In this document: positions 8,999-16,287 of the stretch, piece by piece
How the letters are laid out: each line of letters begins with the position of its first letter
Numbering within the stretch: position 1 is the first letter of the stretch
Origin: Sulfitobacter sp. M05
GTDB lineage: Bacteria; Pseudomonadota; Alphaproteobacteria; Rhodobacterales; Rhodobacteraceae
DNA length: 64,000 bases
Direction of reading: 5' to 3'
Assembly: GCF_029285175.1 (NCBI RefSeq)
Contig: NZ_JABEDH010000001.1
Span: 1,054,001 to 1,118,000, forward strand
Program-made: the position numbers and the translations under genes
The notes under the pieces: generated by a model
What the model was told of the DNA's origin: nothing
The model's database searches: none
The model's input: the letters and a program-made list of their open reading frames with translations, nothing else

Positions 8999-9427
8999 TC
9001 AGGACGACGCTAATGCCTGCGTGATGACCTCAGCGTGTTTCTTAATCACATCCATATCCCCCATGGCCCCCGGGGGTCGGATCGGCACGCCGTCATGACG
9101 TGGATGAATATGGAAATGCAGATGGAACACCTCCTGCCCGCCTGCCGCTTCACTGAATTGTAGCAGAGTTATGCCATCCGCGCCAAATCCGCGTTTTGCA
9201 GCATTGGCAACTTTGTTGACGGTCGCCATGCAAGCCGCCAGCTGTTCAGGTGTCGCATCCAGCATATTGCGGCATGGTGTCTTGGGGATCACCAGACAAT
9301 GCCCGTCGGTGCGGGGCATGATGTCCATAAAACACAGGGTTTGCGCGTCCTCGTACACCTTAACGCATGGGATTTCGCCGCGCAGGATTTTGGCAAAGAT
9401 GTTCTGGTCGTCATAAGCCTCTGGCAT
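8999..9427 (-). CDS. HIT family protein (nucleotide hydrolase or transferase)
   Basis: 142 residues. FAKILRGEIPC near the N-terminus and the histidine triad H-L-H-F-H-I-H (His102, 104, 106, 108) mark a HINT/Fhit-like member that hydrolyses AMP-linked or dinucleotide substrates. AAGGAG site before the ATG at 9427. It is 48 nt after the small hypothetical gene of the DMSP cluster and on the same strand, so it may be the last gene of that transcript; a functional link to DMSP is not evident. Confidence 0.9.
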   Translation of the reverse strand: MPEAYDDQNIFAKILRGEIPCVKVYEDAQTLCFMDIMPRTDGHCLVIPKTPCRNMLDATPEQLAACMATVNKVANAAKRGFGADGITLLQFSEAAGGQEVFHLHFHIHPRHDGVPIRPPGAMGDMDVIKKHAEVITQALASS

Positions 9428-9475
9428 ATCATGTCTCCTTCTTGAGCAGCCTTCTAGGCCCTGTGCCGGTCAAGC

Positions 9476-9967
9476 TCAACCACGGCGCAGCCGGCGTTCA
9501 GCCTGACGCAACAGCGCTTTGGCGTAAATCTGGTGCAACGGTGTTGTCAGCCGCATGAACAGCGATGACCCGCTACCGCCCCCCGAGACAACCGCAGAAC
9601 CGAACAATAGTTCGGTGCTACCGTCCCCGACAGGCGCAACCGACAGAAAAGACCGGGTTTTGCCAAACATATCCCGCAGCAGGATTTGCCGTTCTGCGCG
9701 GCTTTCGACGGTCCAGACCGCGAATTCCGTCGCATGCCCCTCGGCCAGCGCCACGACATCGCTGTCTCTGATCCGCTTGCGCAAAGCCACCGTCAGCACC
9801 GCCCGTTCAAGCCGGAAAAGCCAGGTCGTATAGAAAGCGCCAATAAAGGCGGACAAATCCGCCTCACCCGTGTGCTGTACCGAAAAACAGTCGGTATAGG
9901 CACCTTCCTGGCCCTGATAGACCGCCAGCAAAGCCGCTGGCGGCAAGGAGCATGCCGCCACGCTCAT
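9476..9967 (-). CDS. Conserved-looking hypothetical protein in the DMSP gene cluster
   Basis: 163 residues, not recognised. The start ATG overlaps the acuI stop (ATGA), so it is translationally coupled to acuI. The N-terminus is not a convincing signal peptide. The protein is mixed alpha/beta in appearance, with a YTTWLFRLERAVL helix in the middle, a Gly/Ser-rich turn (SGGGSGSS) near residue 130 and an Arg-rich C-terminal helix. No catalytic motif stands out. Coupling to acuI suggests a role connected to acryloyl-CoA or DMSP metabolism, but this is inference. Confidence 0.75.
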   Translation of the reverse strand: MSVAACSLPPAALLAVYQGQEGAYTDCFSVQHTGEADLSAFIGAFYTTWLFRLERAVLTVALRKRIRDSDVVALAEGHATEFAVWTVESRAERQILLRDMFGKTRSFLSVAPVGDGSTELLFGSAVVSGGGSGSSLFMRLTTPLHQIYAKALLRQAERRLRRG

Positions 9968-10947
9968 GCATTGACATCCACAACAACCCGGCCCTGAACC
10001 TGTCCATTTAGGATATCAGCTCCCAGCGCCGGCAAATCGGACAAGGTCGCCGGACGGACCATGGCCTCCAATTTATCCATCGGCAGATCGCGGGCAATGC
10101 GCTCCCATGCCCGTAAACGGTTGTCATAGGGCTGCATCACACTATCAATCCCCAACAGATTCACACCGCGCAAAAGGAACGGGATGACCGTCGCCGGCAA
10201 CCCCGCGCCGCCGGCCAATCCAACCGCAGCGACACTGGCACCATATTGCATCTGGCCCAATACCCGCGCCAACATCGCCCCGCCAACAGCGTCGACACAG
10301 CCGCCCCATGTTTCACCCTCCAACGGGCGCTTCACTGTCTCGTTGATCTCTTCACGGGCGACAATCTGACTTGCCCCCAGCGATTTCAGATACTCCGCTG
10401 TCTCAGGCCGACCCGTCACACCTGCAACCTGATGCCCCAGATGCGCCAAAATTGCAGTCGCAACAGACCCGACACCACCCGCCGCACCGGTGACCAGCAC
10501 CGGCCCGTCCTTGATCCCGTGGTCTTCCAACGCCATTACCGACAACATTGCGGTAAATCCGGCCGTACCCACCGCCATTGCCTGACGTGTGTCCACCCCC
10601 GCTGGCAAAGGCACCAGCCAATCCGCCTTGATCCGCGCCTTCTGGGCATAACCACCCCAATGGGCCTCTCCCACACGCCACCCCGTCAGGACAACCTTAT
10701 CCCCGGCCTTATAACGCGGATCGTCAGAAGCCTCGACCGTGCCGGCAAAATCAATACCCGGTACATGTGGGTAATTGCGCACCAATCCGCCACCCGGTCC
10801 AATACACAAACCATCCTTGTAGTTCACCGTGGAATACTCCACCGCAACGGTCACATCCCCCTCCGGCAATTGATCCACTGACATCTGCGTCACAGCTGCC
10901 GAAGTTTTCCCCGCATCATCCTCATTCACCACAAGCGCATTAAACAT
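9964..10947 (-). CDS. acuI: Acryloyl-CoA reductase (NADPH), MDR family
   Basis: 327 residues from the ATG at 10947, preceded by GGAGAAGACG. Medium-chain dehydrogenase/reductase: GroES-like N-terminal domain with NYKDGLCIGP and HVPGIDFAGTV, then a Rossmann fold with TGAAGGVGSVA (about 153-163) for NADPH. The N-terminus MFNALVVNEDDAGKTSA is characteristic of AcuI. It reduces acryloyl-CoA to propionyl-CoA, detoxifying acrylate from DMSP cleavage. It lies 99 nt after dmdA on the same strand, the usual roseobacter arrangement that lets one transcript serve both the demethylation and the cleavage route. A copy of the 23-bp dispersed repeat sits in the dmdA-acuI gap. Confidence 0.92.
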   Translation of the reverse strand: MFNALVVNEDDAGKTSAAVTQMSVDQLPEGDVTVAVEYSTVNYKDGLCIGPGGGLVRNYPHVPGIDFAGTVEASDDPRYKAGDKVVLTGWRVGEAHWGGYAQKARIKADWLVPLPAGVDTRQAMAVGTAGFTAMLSVMALEDHGIKDGPVLVTGAAGGVGSVATAILAHLGHQVAGVTGRPETAEYLKSLGASQIVAREEINETVKRPLEGETWGGCVDAVGGAMLARVLGQMQYGASVAAVGLAGGAGLPATVIPFLLRGVNLLGIDSVMQPYDNRLRAWERIARDLPMDKLEAMVRPATLSDLPALGADILNGQVQGRVVVDVNA

Positions 10948-10978
10948 CGTCTTCTCCATCCCGGGGCCCACGCCCCCT

Positions 10979-11000
10979 CTTCATCTTGCAATTAAACTCC
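10979..11000 (-). repeat. 23-bp dispersed repeat, copy 1 (diverged)
   Basis: Minus-strand reading GGAGTTTAATTGCAAGATGA, a variant of the sequence repeated at 34874, 49296 and 54559. It lies 46 nt beyond the dmdA stop. Its ATGAAG opens a 14-codon frame that ends in a TAA overlapping the start region of acuI. Confidence 0.6.
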
Positions 11001-11046
11001 GGGGTCCGGGGCAGCGCCCCGAAAAACCACCGCCCACTCCGAACAC

Positions 11047-12150
11047 CTATGTCCAGAAGTTTTCGTACACAACAGCATCGCGCAGCCCGTCAGGGGTCGC
11101 CACCTGCACCGCTGTGCGATCATCCCAGTGGGTCATCCGCACCATGCCAATCGACACATTTGTACGAAAATCAGGCGACCACGCTGCCGAGGTCACCTGC
11201 CCCACACGTTTCTCTCCCGCCATCACCGGCCAAACCCGATCACAGACCGGCACCTTGTCACCGGCGATCTCGATGGCGCGTACCTGCTGGATCGGACCCT
11301 CTTTGGCCACCCGCAACAACGCATCCCGTCCCATACAGCCAATTGCCGCCTGAGTATCGCAAAACCGCCCCAAACCACATTCATGGGGCGTGTTGTCATC
11401 GGTCATGTCATTGCCATAACTCAATAATCCCCCCTCAACGCGTTCGATCCCGTTGGGGCATCCTGCATATACATCCAGATCTCGACCGGCCTCCATCAGC
11501 GCGTGCCACAAGGGCATCCCGATATCGGACCCTTCGACATAAATCTCGAATCCGCCCTGCTTGGAGTACCCTGAACGCGCAACAACTAAGGGACGCCCCT
11601 GAAATTCGAACCAGCCAAAGCGAAAGAACCGTATGTCGCAAACAGCATCGCCAAAGACTCGCGCCATCAACGCGTCTGCCTTCGGTCCCTGCACCGCCAG
11701 CGGGCTGACATCGGGTTCATCAACCAAGACATCCAGACGGTACCCGTTGGCGATCCCTTTGACCCAATACAACAAATCACTGTCGGCAATCGAAATCCAC
11801 CACCGGTCCTCGGCCAGTTTCAACGCCACCGGATCGTTCAACATGCCGCCGGTCTCGTCAACAATTGGCACATAAAAACACCGCCCCGGTAACATGCGGC
11901 GCAAATCACGCGGGGTCAGCATCTGCATCAACCGTGCCGCGTCCGGCCCGCGCAGCTCAACCTGACGTTCCACAGCTACATCCCAGACCTGCACCGCCTC
12001 TTTCAAGTGCCGATAGTCTTCCTCTACTGATCGGAAAACTGTGGGCAGAAGCATCCGGTTATAAACGGTATAGGCTTTGACACCCGCAGCTTCGACCCCC
12101 TCAGAAAATGGCGTACGGCGCAGGCGGCGGGACGGTGAAATAAGGGCCAT
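11047..12150 (-). CDS. dmdA: DMSP demethylase (tetrahydrofolate-dependent)
   Basis: 367 residues from the ATG at 12150 (MALISPSRRLRRTPF). GcvT-type aminomethyltransferase fold: N-terminal YTVYNRMLLPT and AVQVWDVAVERQVEL, central RSGYSKQGGFEIYVEG, and a C-terminal beta domain ending in VYENFWT. These are features of DmdA rather than of glycine-cleavage GcvT. It transfers a methyl group from dimethylsulfoniopropionate to tetrahydrofolate, giving methylmercaptopropionate. The longer open frame upstream belongs to the dinB region. The start ATG overlaps the dinB stop (ATGA), showing translational coupling. acuI is downstream; a GntR regulator is divergent beyond dinB. Confidence 0.93.
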   Translation of the reverse strand: MALISPSRRLRRTPFSEGVEAAGVKAYTVYNRMLLPTVFRSVEEDYRHLKEAVQVWDVAVERQVELRGPDAARLMQMLTPRDLRRMLPGRCFYVPIVDETGGMLNDPVALKLAEDRWWISIADSDLLYWVKGIANGYRLDVLVDEPDVSPLAVQGPKADALMARVFGDAVCDIRFFRFGWFEFQGRPLVVARSGYSKQGGFEIYVEGSDIGMPLWHALMEAGRDLDVYAGCPNGIERVEGGLLSYGNDMTDDNTPHECGLGRFCDTQAAIGCMGRDALLRVAKEGPIQQVRAIEIAGDKVPVCDRVWPVMAGEKRVGQVTSAAWSPDFRTNVSIGMVRMTHWDDRTAVQVATPDGLRDAVVYENFWT

Positions 12151-12659
12151 CAGGCATCCTCCGGCATAAAGACAATATCGGTCGTCGGCGCTGGATGACC
12201 CGACGCCGTCAACATCGCATGTACCTGACCGCGATGATGCGTCTGGTGGTTGAACATATGGATGATGCAAAGCGCGATCGGCTGGGAGAAATCCCGCTTC
12301 ATGCCGCCAGAATACCACGTGAGATCACCGGACAGATCAAGATTTGAAACGGTTTCGCCCCAAATCCGCATCCGCCCATCCATACGGAACCGCGCCGCCT
12401 GCCATTCCCCCGGCGTCGCCGTATAGGAAACGCTTTCTGACCCCGGCACGCTTGGCAAGCCCACATCGCTGCAAAAGCGGCTCATCCAGAGGGTGTCAGC
12501 CCAGAGAATGTGATTGAGTGTATTCAGGATCGAGCTAAAGAATGCACCACGGTCCTGCCGCAGCTCTGCCTCATCCATGACCTTAACAACATCTGTTATC
12601 TGTTTGTTTTGCCACATGTTATAACGTGACATCATCAATATATATCCCGCGTTAATCAT
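12150..12659 (-). CDS. DinB family protein coupled to dmdA
   Basis: 169 residues from the ATG at 12659, which has AAAGGAG. DinB four-helix metalloprotein: His50 in LNHILWAD, and His138 and His142 in HMFNHQTHHRGQVH form the expected three-His metal site. DinB proteins include thiol-dependent transferases and isomerases (bacillithiol and mycothiol systems), but this member's reaction is unknown. It is the first gene of the probable dinB-dmdA-acuI transcript, opposite the GntR regulator, and its stop overlaps the dmdA start. A role in folate, thiol or methyl handling for DmdA is possible but unproven. Confidence 0.85.
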   Translation of the reverse strand: MINAGYILMMSRYNMWQNKQITDVVKVMDEAELRQDRGAFFSSILNTLNHILWADTLWMSRFCSDVGLPSVPGSESVSYTATPGEWQAARFRMDGRMRIWGETVSNLDLSGDLTWYSGGMKRDFSQPIALCIIHMFNHQTHHRGQVHAMLTASGHPAPTTDIVFMPEDA

Positions 12660-12848
12660 GCATCTGCTCCTTTCGCGTCGACTGGTTGATGGTCGGCATA
12701 CAACATCTGCGTTGCTCCCCTTAGAGCGTTCAAAGCATTGTTTTGAATACACGAATCAAAGGAGATCAGCGCGGCAAGGCCGGGAAAACCATCCAGACAA
12801 GAACGGCGCACCGTTGCAATCATCCAAGCGCCCTCCTGACTCGCCCTC

Positions 12849-12903
12849 TTGTCAAATTAATGTCAGACAATTAGAAACCTCGCAAATACTAATTGTAAGA
12901 CAT
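12849..12903 (+). promoter_or_regulatory. GntR-type promoter/operator region with two TGTnnnACA sites
   Basis: Two palindromic sites, TGTCAGACA (12861-12869) and TGTAAGACA (12894-12902), are centred 33 bp apart, about three helical turns. With flanks they form a larger inverted repeat: TGTCAGACAATTA versus the complement TGTCTTACAATTA (11 of 13 match). A candidate promoter, TTGTCA at 12849 and TAGAAA at 12872 with a 17-bp spacer, places site 1 between -35 and -10. The gene start follows site 2 by one base. This fits autoregulation by the GntR protein, and the same region could control the divergent dinB-dmdA operon. Promoter call is inference. Confidence 0.55.
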
Positions 12904-13656
12904 ATGAAAACCAGCCCCAAGACCTCGACCGATCTGTCTGCCCAAATTGCGGCTGCCATTCGCGACGCAATCGTATCGGGTGATCTTATCGTCAACCAGC
13001 GACTACCCTGTGAGGCGGAACTGGCAGAGCAATTCACAGTGTCACGACCAACCGTACGCGAAGCGCTAAAAAGGCTTGCTGCACAATCACTTATCCGAAC
13101 GCAGCGTGGGGCTACAGGCGGCGCATTTGTCAACCGGATCAGCTTTGAAGAGGCCTATAGCCAGCACATCACCACCTCAACGCTACTGCTGTCCATGAAC
13201 GCAGTCAGCTTCGAAACCGCCTGCGAGGCACGCTATGCTTTGGAGCGGGCCTGCGCGCCGCTGAGTGCGGCCCGACGCAGCGCAGATCACCTTGCCACCA
13301 TGCGCGCCGAATGTCATCGACAGGCGCAGCCGGGGCTAACAGATGAAGCGTTTTGCGCCTCAGATGTCGCCTTTCACCGCGCTTTGGTTGATGGGACCGG
13401 TAATCCGGTGATGTCCTATCAATTGGCTGGCGCTGTCGAAGCGATGCAGCCTCTGATGAATATGATCACCTTTACTGCGCGTTCACGTGGGGAAATTGTC
13501 GCCCTGCACACGCAGGTCACCGACGCGCTAGAGGCGCGAGATGCGGGCGCGGCCGACACCGCCCTATGCGAACTTGAACGCTACACCCTGCACCTGGGCC
13601 GAGATGTGATGGCCAAACGGGCAAAATCACGTGAAAATCTGACCGCTACCCATTGA
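12904..13656 (+). CDS. GntR/FadR family regulator of the DMSP cluster
   Basis: 250 residues from the ATG at 12904; the frame stays open upstream, but that part overlaps the operator. Winged helix-turn-helix at about 8-75: RLPCEAELAEQFTVSRPTVREALKRL is the GntR signature (read in two parts RLPCEAELAEQF and TVSRPTVREALKRL). C-terminal FCD domain with DVAFHRALVDGTGNPVM and a later HTQVTDAL, which supply metal- or ligand-binding histidines. It is divergent from dinB-dmdA-acuI and is the obvious candidate regulator of that operon. The likely ligand (an acryloyl or DMSP-derived acid) is inference. No strong Shine-Dalgarno sequence. Confidence 0.88.
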   Translation: MKTSPKTSTDLSAQIAAAIRDAIVSGDLIVNQRLPCEAELAEQFTVSRPTVREALKRLAAQSLIRTQRGATGGAFVNRISFEEAYSQHITTSTLLLSMNAVSFETACEARYALERACAPLSAARRSADHLATMRAECHRQAQPGLTDEAFCASDVAFHRALVDGTGNPVMSYQLAGAVEAMQPLMNMITFTARSRGEIVALHTQVTDALEARDAGAADTALCELERYTLHLGRDVMAKRAKSRENLTATH

Positions 13657-13699
13657 TAACACGCGGGGACTGTCCTATTTTAACACTGTCCTTCGGGAC

Positions 13700-14003
13700 T
13701 ATGGACATAAACGCGCTTGTAATAATCGGATCGGACCCGGGGGCGGTACCCGGCGACTCCACCAAACATCCTTCATTTGGGGATCATGGGGTCGAAATAG
13801 GATCGACGAACGCCTAAAGAAGTTAGCTTTGTTTCGGCTGGGTGCCACCGTATCGGCCCAAACTGTACAATTGCAAATGACAATCGTGCTCCAATGGCGA
13901 TGGCCGCGTAAGCGACCGGAACTATTGAAACTTAACTCCTTGGGTTTAGCGACCTAAGGCGGGGCCTGTCGGAGCCTGGCAACAGAATCCGACACTTATT
14001 CCC
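13700..14003 (+). ncRNA. ssrA: Transfer-messenger RNA, two-piece circularly permuted form (alphaproteobacterial)
   Basis: Acceptor piece first: it ends in CGACTCC (13754-13760) plus ACCA, with a T-arm-like GGGGGCGGTACCCGG before it. A 23-nt intervening segment (13765-13787) follows. The coding piece starts GGGGTCG at 13788, which pairs with CGACTCC across all seven positions (one G-U). The tag frame at 13873-13911 reads ANDNRAPMAMAA then TAA, with resume codon GCA. ATCCGA near 13990 can pair with TCGGAT near 13725 to join the two pieces. Outer ends are approximate; the 5' end could lie up to 40 nt further left. The RNA rescues stalled ribosomes together with SmpB. Confidence 0.93.
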
Positions 14004-14075
14004 CTAAATATTTGTACTGCGCTTTGAAACCACAGCTGCCTTTTGCGGGTCTCTTGGAAAAGGCCTGCGGAATGT

Positions 14076-14179
14076 TAAAGCGTCCCGCCTTAAATATGAA
14101 TCGCTTGTTCGCAGCCTCTCCCTTGGGTCGAACGCGAAAAGCGATATATGATGGCTCAGGTTAAAGACGGAACGCTAAA
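14076..14179 (-). repeat. ~105-bp palindromic repeat, copy A (inverted)
   Basis: The reverse complement matches copy B (14716-14820) over nearly its whole length: TCTTTAACCTGAGCCATCAT, ATATCGCTTTTCGCGTTCGA, and CGAACAAGCGATTCATATTT followed by AAGGCGGGACGCT. The ends are inverted (CCGCCTTTAA-like against TTAAGGCGGG) and inner arms ATCGCTT/AAGCGAT and TTCGCG/CGCGAA let it fold as one long interrupted hairpin. It lies between ssrA and the CIA30-domain gene. Confidence 0.85.
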
Positions 14180-14248
14180 GGAAGCGTTAAAACAACCCTG
14201 CCCGTCACACCGGATTTTTGATGCCGGCCCGATCACAGGAGGTTCTGA

Positions 14249-14716
14249 ATGGAACTGTCACCCAACTGGGAATATGTCGCAGATACTGTCATGGGCGGGG
14301 TTTCTACCGGCAAGATTACCCATTTGCAGGTCTGCGCACGCCCCGCCACGCGGTTAACCGGCACGGTATCGCTGGAGAACAACGGGGGGTTTGTACAGAT
14401 GGCTTGCGACCTGGCCGCCGAGGGTACCGTCCTGAATGCTGCCAGTTTTAGCGCGGTTGAACTGGAGGTCTACGGCAACGGCGAAATCTATGATCTGCGC
14501 CTTCGCACCGATCAGCTGGTGAAACCGTGGCAGTCCTATCGTGCTGAATTCAGGGCGAAACCACTCTGGCAGAAAATTCGCATTCCCTTTGCCGATATCA
14601 TGCCACATCGCACCGACATCGCCTTTGATCCCGACCGGTTGCGCCGCATTGGGGTGCTTGCGATCGGGCGGGCGTTTCAGGCTGATGTGGCGGTCTCTGC
14701 CTTGCGGCTCGTCTAA
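14249..14716 (+). CDS. CIA30 domain protein
   Basis: 155 residues with an AGGAGG site before the ATG. It reads as a single CIA30 (NADH:ubiquinone oxidoreductase intermediate-associated protein 30) jelly-roll domain: W-x-V-A-DTVMGGVSTG at the start, LENNGGFVQM in the middle, ELEVYGNGE followed by LRTDQ and PWQSYRAEF, then IRIPFADIMPHR and RIGVLAIGR at the end. No signal peptide is seen, and bacterial members have no settled function. The gene is bracketed by inverted copies A and B of the ~105-bp repeat, and its stop lies inside the left edge of copy B. Confidence 0.85.
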   Translation: MELSPNWEYVADTVMGGVSTGKITHLQVCARPATRLTGTVSLENNGGFVQMACDLAAEGTVLNAASFSAVELEVYGNGEIYDLRLRTDQLVKPWQSYRAEFRAKPLWQKIRIPFADIMPHRTDIAFDPDRLRRIGVLAIGRAFQADVAVSALRLV

Positions 14717-14820
14717 AGCCTCCCGCCTTTAACCTGAGCCATCCCATATCGCTTTTCGCGTTCGACCAAAGGGAGAGGCCGCGAACAAGCGATTCATATT
14801 TAAGGCGGGACGCTCTAGGG
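14716..14820 (+). repeat. ~105-bp palindromic repeat, copy B
   Basis: Starts AGCCTCCCGCCTTTAACCTG right at the CIA30 gene stop and ends TTAAGGCGGGACGCTCTAGG. It is in opposite orientation to copy A, about 540 bp away, and in the same orientation as copy C at 42150. The internal arms ATCGCTT/AAGCGAT and TTCGCG/CGCGAA are present. Confidence 0.85.
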
Positions 14821-14833
14821 TTTGTTCCCAGGC

Positions 14834-15748
14834 TCAGGCCTGTTGCACAGCAATCTCTGCCATTTTCAGGATGGCCTCACGGCTGTCTGCCACTGCGATA
14901 AAACGCGCGTTATGGCAGAATTTCGCCCCCTTAACGCCGCTCGCCGCCTCAAGTGCCGCATCGGTCAATCCCGCCCAAGCCTCTGGCAGGTCGGCCCGCT
15001 GTTCAAACGTGTCATTCGACAGCTTGATCCCCCCCAGCGTCCAGTCGGCACCGCGCGGACAAACAACAAACAGGATGTGATCTGCGCCCGCCTGATCCAG
15101 TGCTGCACCATAGGGCATACCCATGGGCAACTCTAGGATCGGGGAAGTTCCCGCCGCCTCAATTGCCTCCAGAACAAGGGTACGGGCCCGCGCTTTAGCT
15201 GCCATCGTACGAATTTCGGCTTCGATCAAGGCACTTACAATCGGCAAAGCCGCAAGAAACGCGTCATCATCCGCCGTTGGGGATGTGTCGTCAAAGGACG
15301 GTTTAAGATTGCCCAACAATGCCGGCAAGGTCAGCGCCGACAAAGGGCCCGCGACAGAGGGTTCCACGGCCCCATTGTCCAACAGATCAATCGGCAGGAC
15401 GAATTTCGTATCGAATTTGGTATGTACCGCTTCGATGTCATGCTCAGGCACCGCCAGCGCAGCCAGATAGGCCCGCCCGTACTGGGACCAGATCAATCCA
15501 AAAGAGCTATAAGGCTGTCCATCCTCCCGCAGTGGGCTAGGCCGCTGGTGGTGGTCAAAGATTTGCGCCTCCGCATCAAATGCGCCGCCAACATCATAGA
15601 TGATCCGGTCTGCCGCCGGGGTGATCCATTGCCGGTCCCGGCTGCGCTGCAACTGTGCATCCGGGTAAAGACGCGTCAGGATAACAGAGGACAGCAGTTC
15701 ATCTGCATGAAAACCGCCGGAATGGGTAACGAGGTATGCAATACTCAT
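14834..15748 (-). CDS. MYG1 family protein (UPF0160, DHH-like putative nuclease)
   Basis: 304 residues from the ATG at 15748, with AGGAGAG upstream. The N-terminal motif HSGGFHADELLS and IFDHHQR near residue 85 are the family's metal-binding signature, and the C-terminal GIKLSNDTFEQRADLPEAW and GVKGAKFCHNARFIA are also typical. Eukaryotic MYG1 is a 3'-5' RNA exonuclease; the bacterial substrate is unknown. The longer open frame to 15826 has no family similarity. A perfect 8-bp hairpin lies in the leader just before the ribosome site. Confidence 0.88.
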   Translation of the reverse strand: MSIAYLVTHSGGFHADELLSSVILTRLYPDAQLQRSRDRQWITPAADRIIYDVGGAFDAEAQIFDHHQRPSPLREDGQPYSSFGLIWSQYGRAYLAALAVPEHDIEAVHTKFDTKFVLPIDLLDNGAVEPSVAGPLSALTLPALLGNLKPSFDDTSPTADDDAFLAALPIVSALIEAEIRTMAAKARARTLVLEAIEAAGTSPILELPMGMPYGAALDQAGADHILFVVCPRGADWTLGGIKLSNDTFEQRADLPEAWAGLTDAALEAASGVKGAKFCHNARFIAVADSREAILKMAEIAVQQA

Positions 15749-15772
15749 GGATGCTCTCCTGAAGATGATCGA

Positions 15773-15799
15773 ATGGCACGGGTGCCACGGGCGTGCCAT
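15773..15799 (-). promoter_or_regulatory. Leader hairpin upstream of the MYG1 gene
   Basis: ATGGCACG (15773-15780) and CGTGCCAT (15792-15799) are perfect inverted arms. GGCACGGGTGCC inside forms a competing smaller hairpin. The element sits about 25 nt upstream of the MYG1 start codon, next to its ribosome-binding site. No ligand or protein is suggested by the sequence. Confidence 0.35.
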
Positions 15800-16124
15800 T
15801 TGAATCTGGTTAATCCCGCCTTTCACAGATGTCAGCCCTCAGGGCAAGACATGGTTCGCAAAAGCCTCATGACAACCCCAAAAACCGCAAGCCAACTCGT
15901 ATCACACAAGGGATCGGCCCCAGACCTACGCCCAGGGTCTCCGCAGAAATGGGATGGGATCTAAGAAAAGACTGCGGCCATCGGTCTGGTGGGCCTTCTG
16001 ACATTTCCGAAAATTGAGAACAAATTCTTGCCACATTTCCGCCCTCCTCAGGCCCAGCTTTTCAGGCAGCCTTCTGGCATTGGCTGGTTTCTTTCCCGTC
16101 CGGCCGTAACCCAGGAGCAGCCAA
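15800..16124. other. Intergenic stretch without a recognised gene
   Basis: Divergent gap between the MYG1 gene (minus) and a small plus-strand open frame at 16125. Open frames here are short, lack ribosome sites and show no family similarity. No tRNA-like or repeat element was found apart from the leader hairpin at 15773. Confidence 0.5.
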
Positions 16125-16247
16125 ATGGCACGCCTAGACACAAGCAAAACACCCGCCACCCAACAACAGAAACCTGCATCCAACACGCAGGCCGCACCAC
16201 CAAAGCCACAGCAAAAACCGGTATTTACGGATTATGCCAGCCTTTGA
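16125..16247 (+). CDS. Possible 40-residue Pro/Gln-rich small protein
   Basis: An ATG at 16125 with CAGGAG seven bases before it opens a 40-codon frame ending TGA at 16245-16247. The product starts MARLDTSKTPATQQQ, continues with Pro, Gln, Ala and Lys, and ends VFTDYASL. No hydrophobic segment; predicted disordered. It sits 40 nt before the TfoX-type gene on the same strand. The good ribosome site and ordinary codon use favour a real gene; conservation has not been tested. Confidence 0.4.
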   Translation: MARLDTSKTPATQQQKPASNTQAAPPKPQQKPVFTDYASL

Positions 16248-16287
16248 CAGGTGACAGACCGCCAGTTTGCGCGATAGGTTGGCGGCC

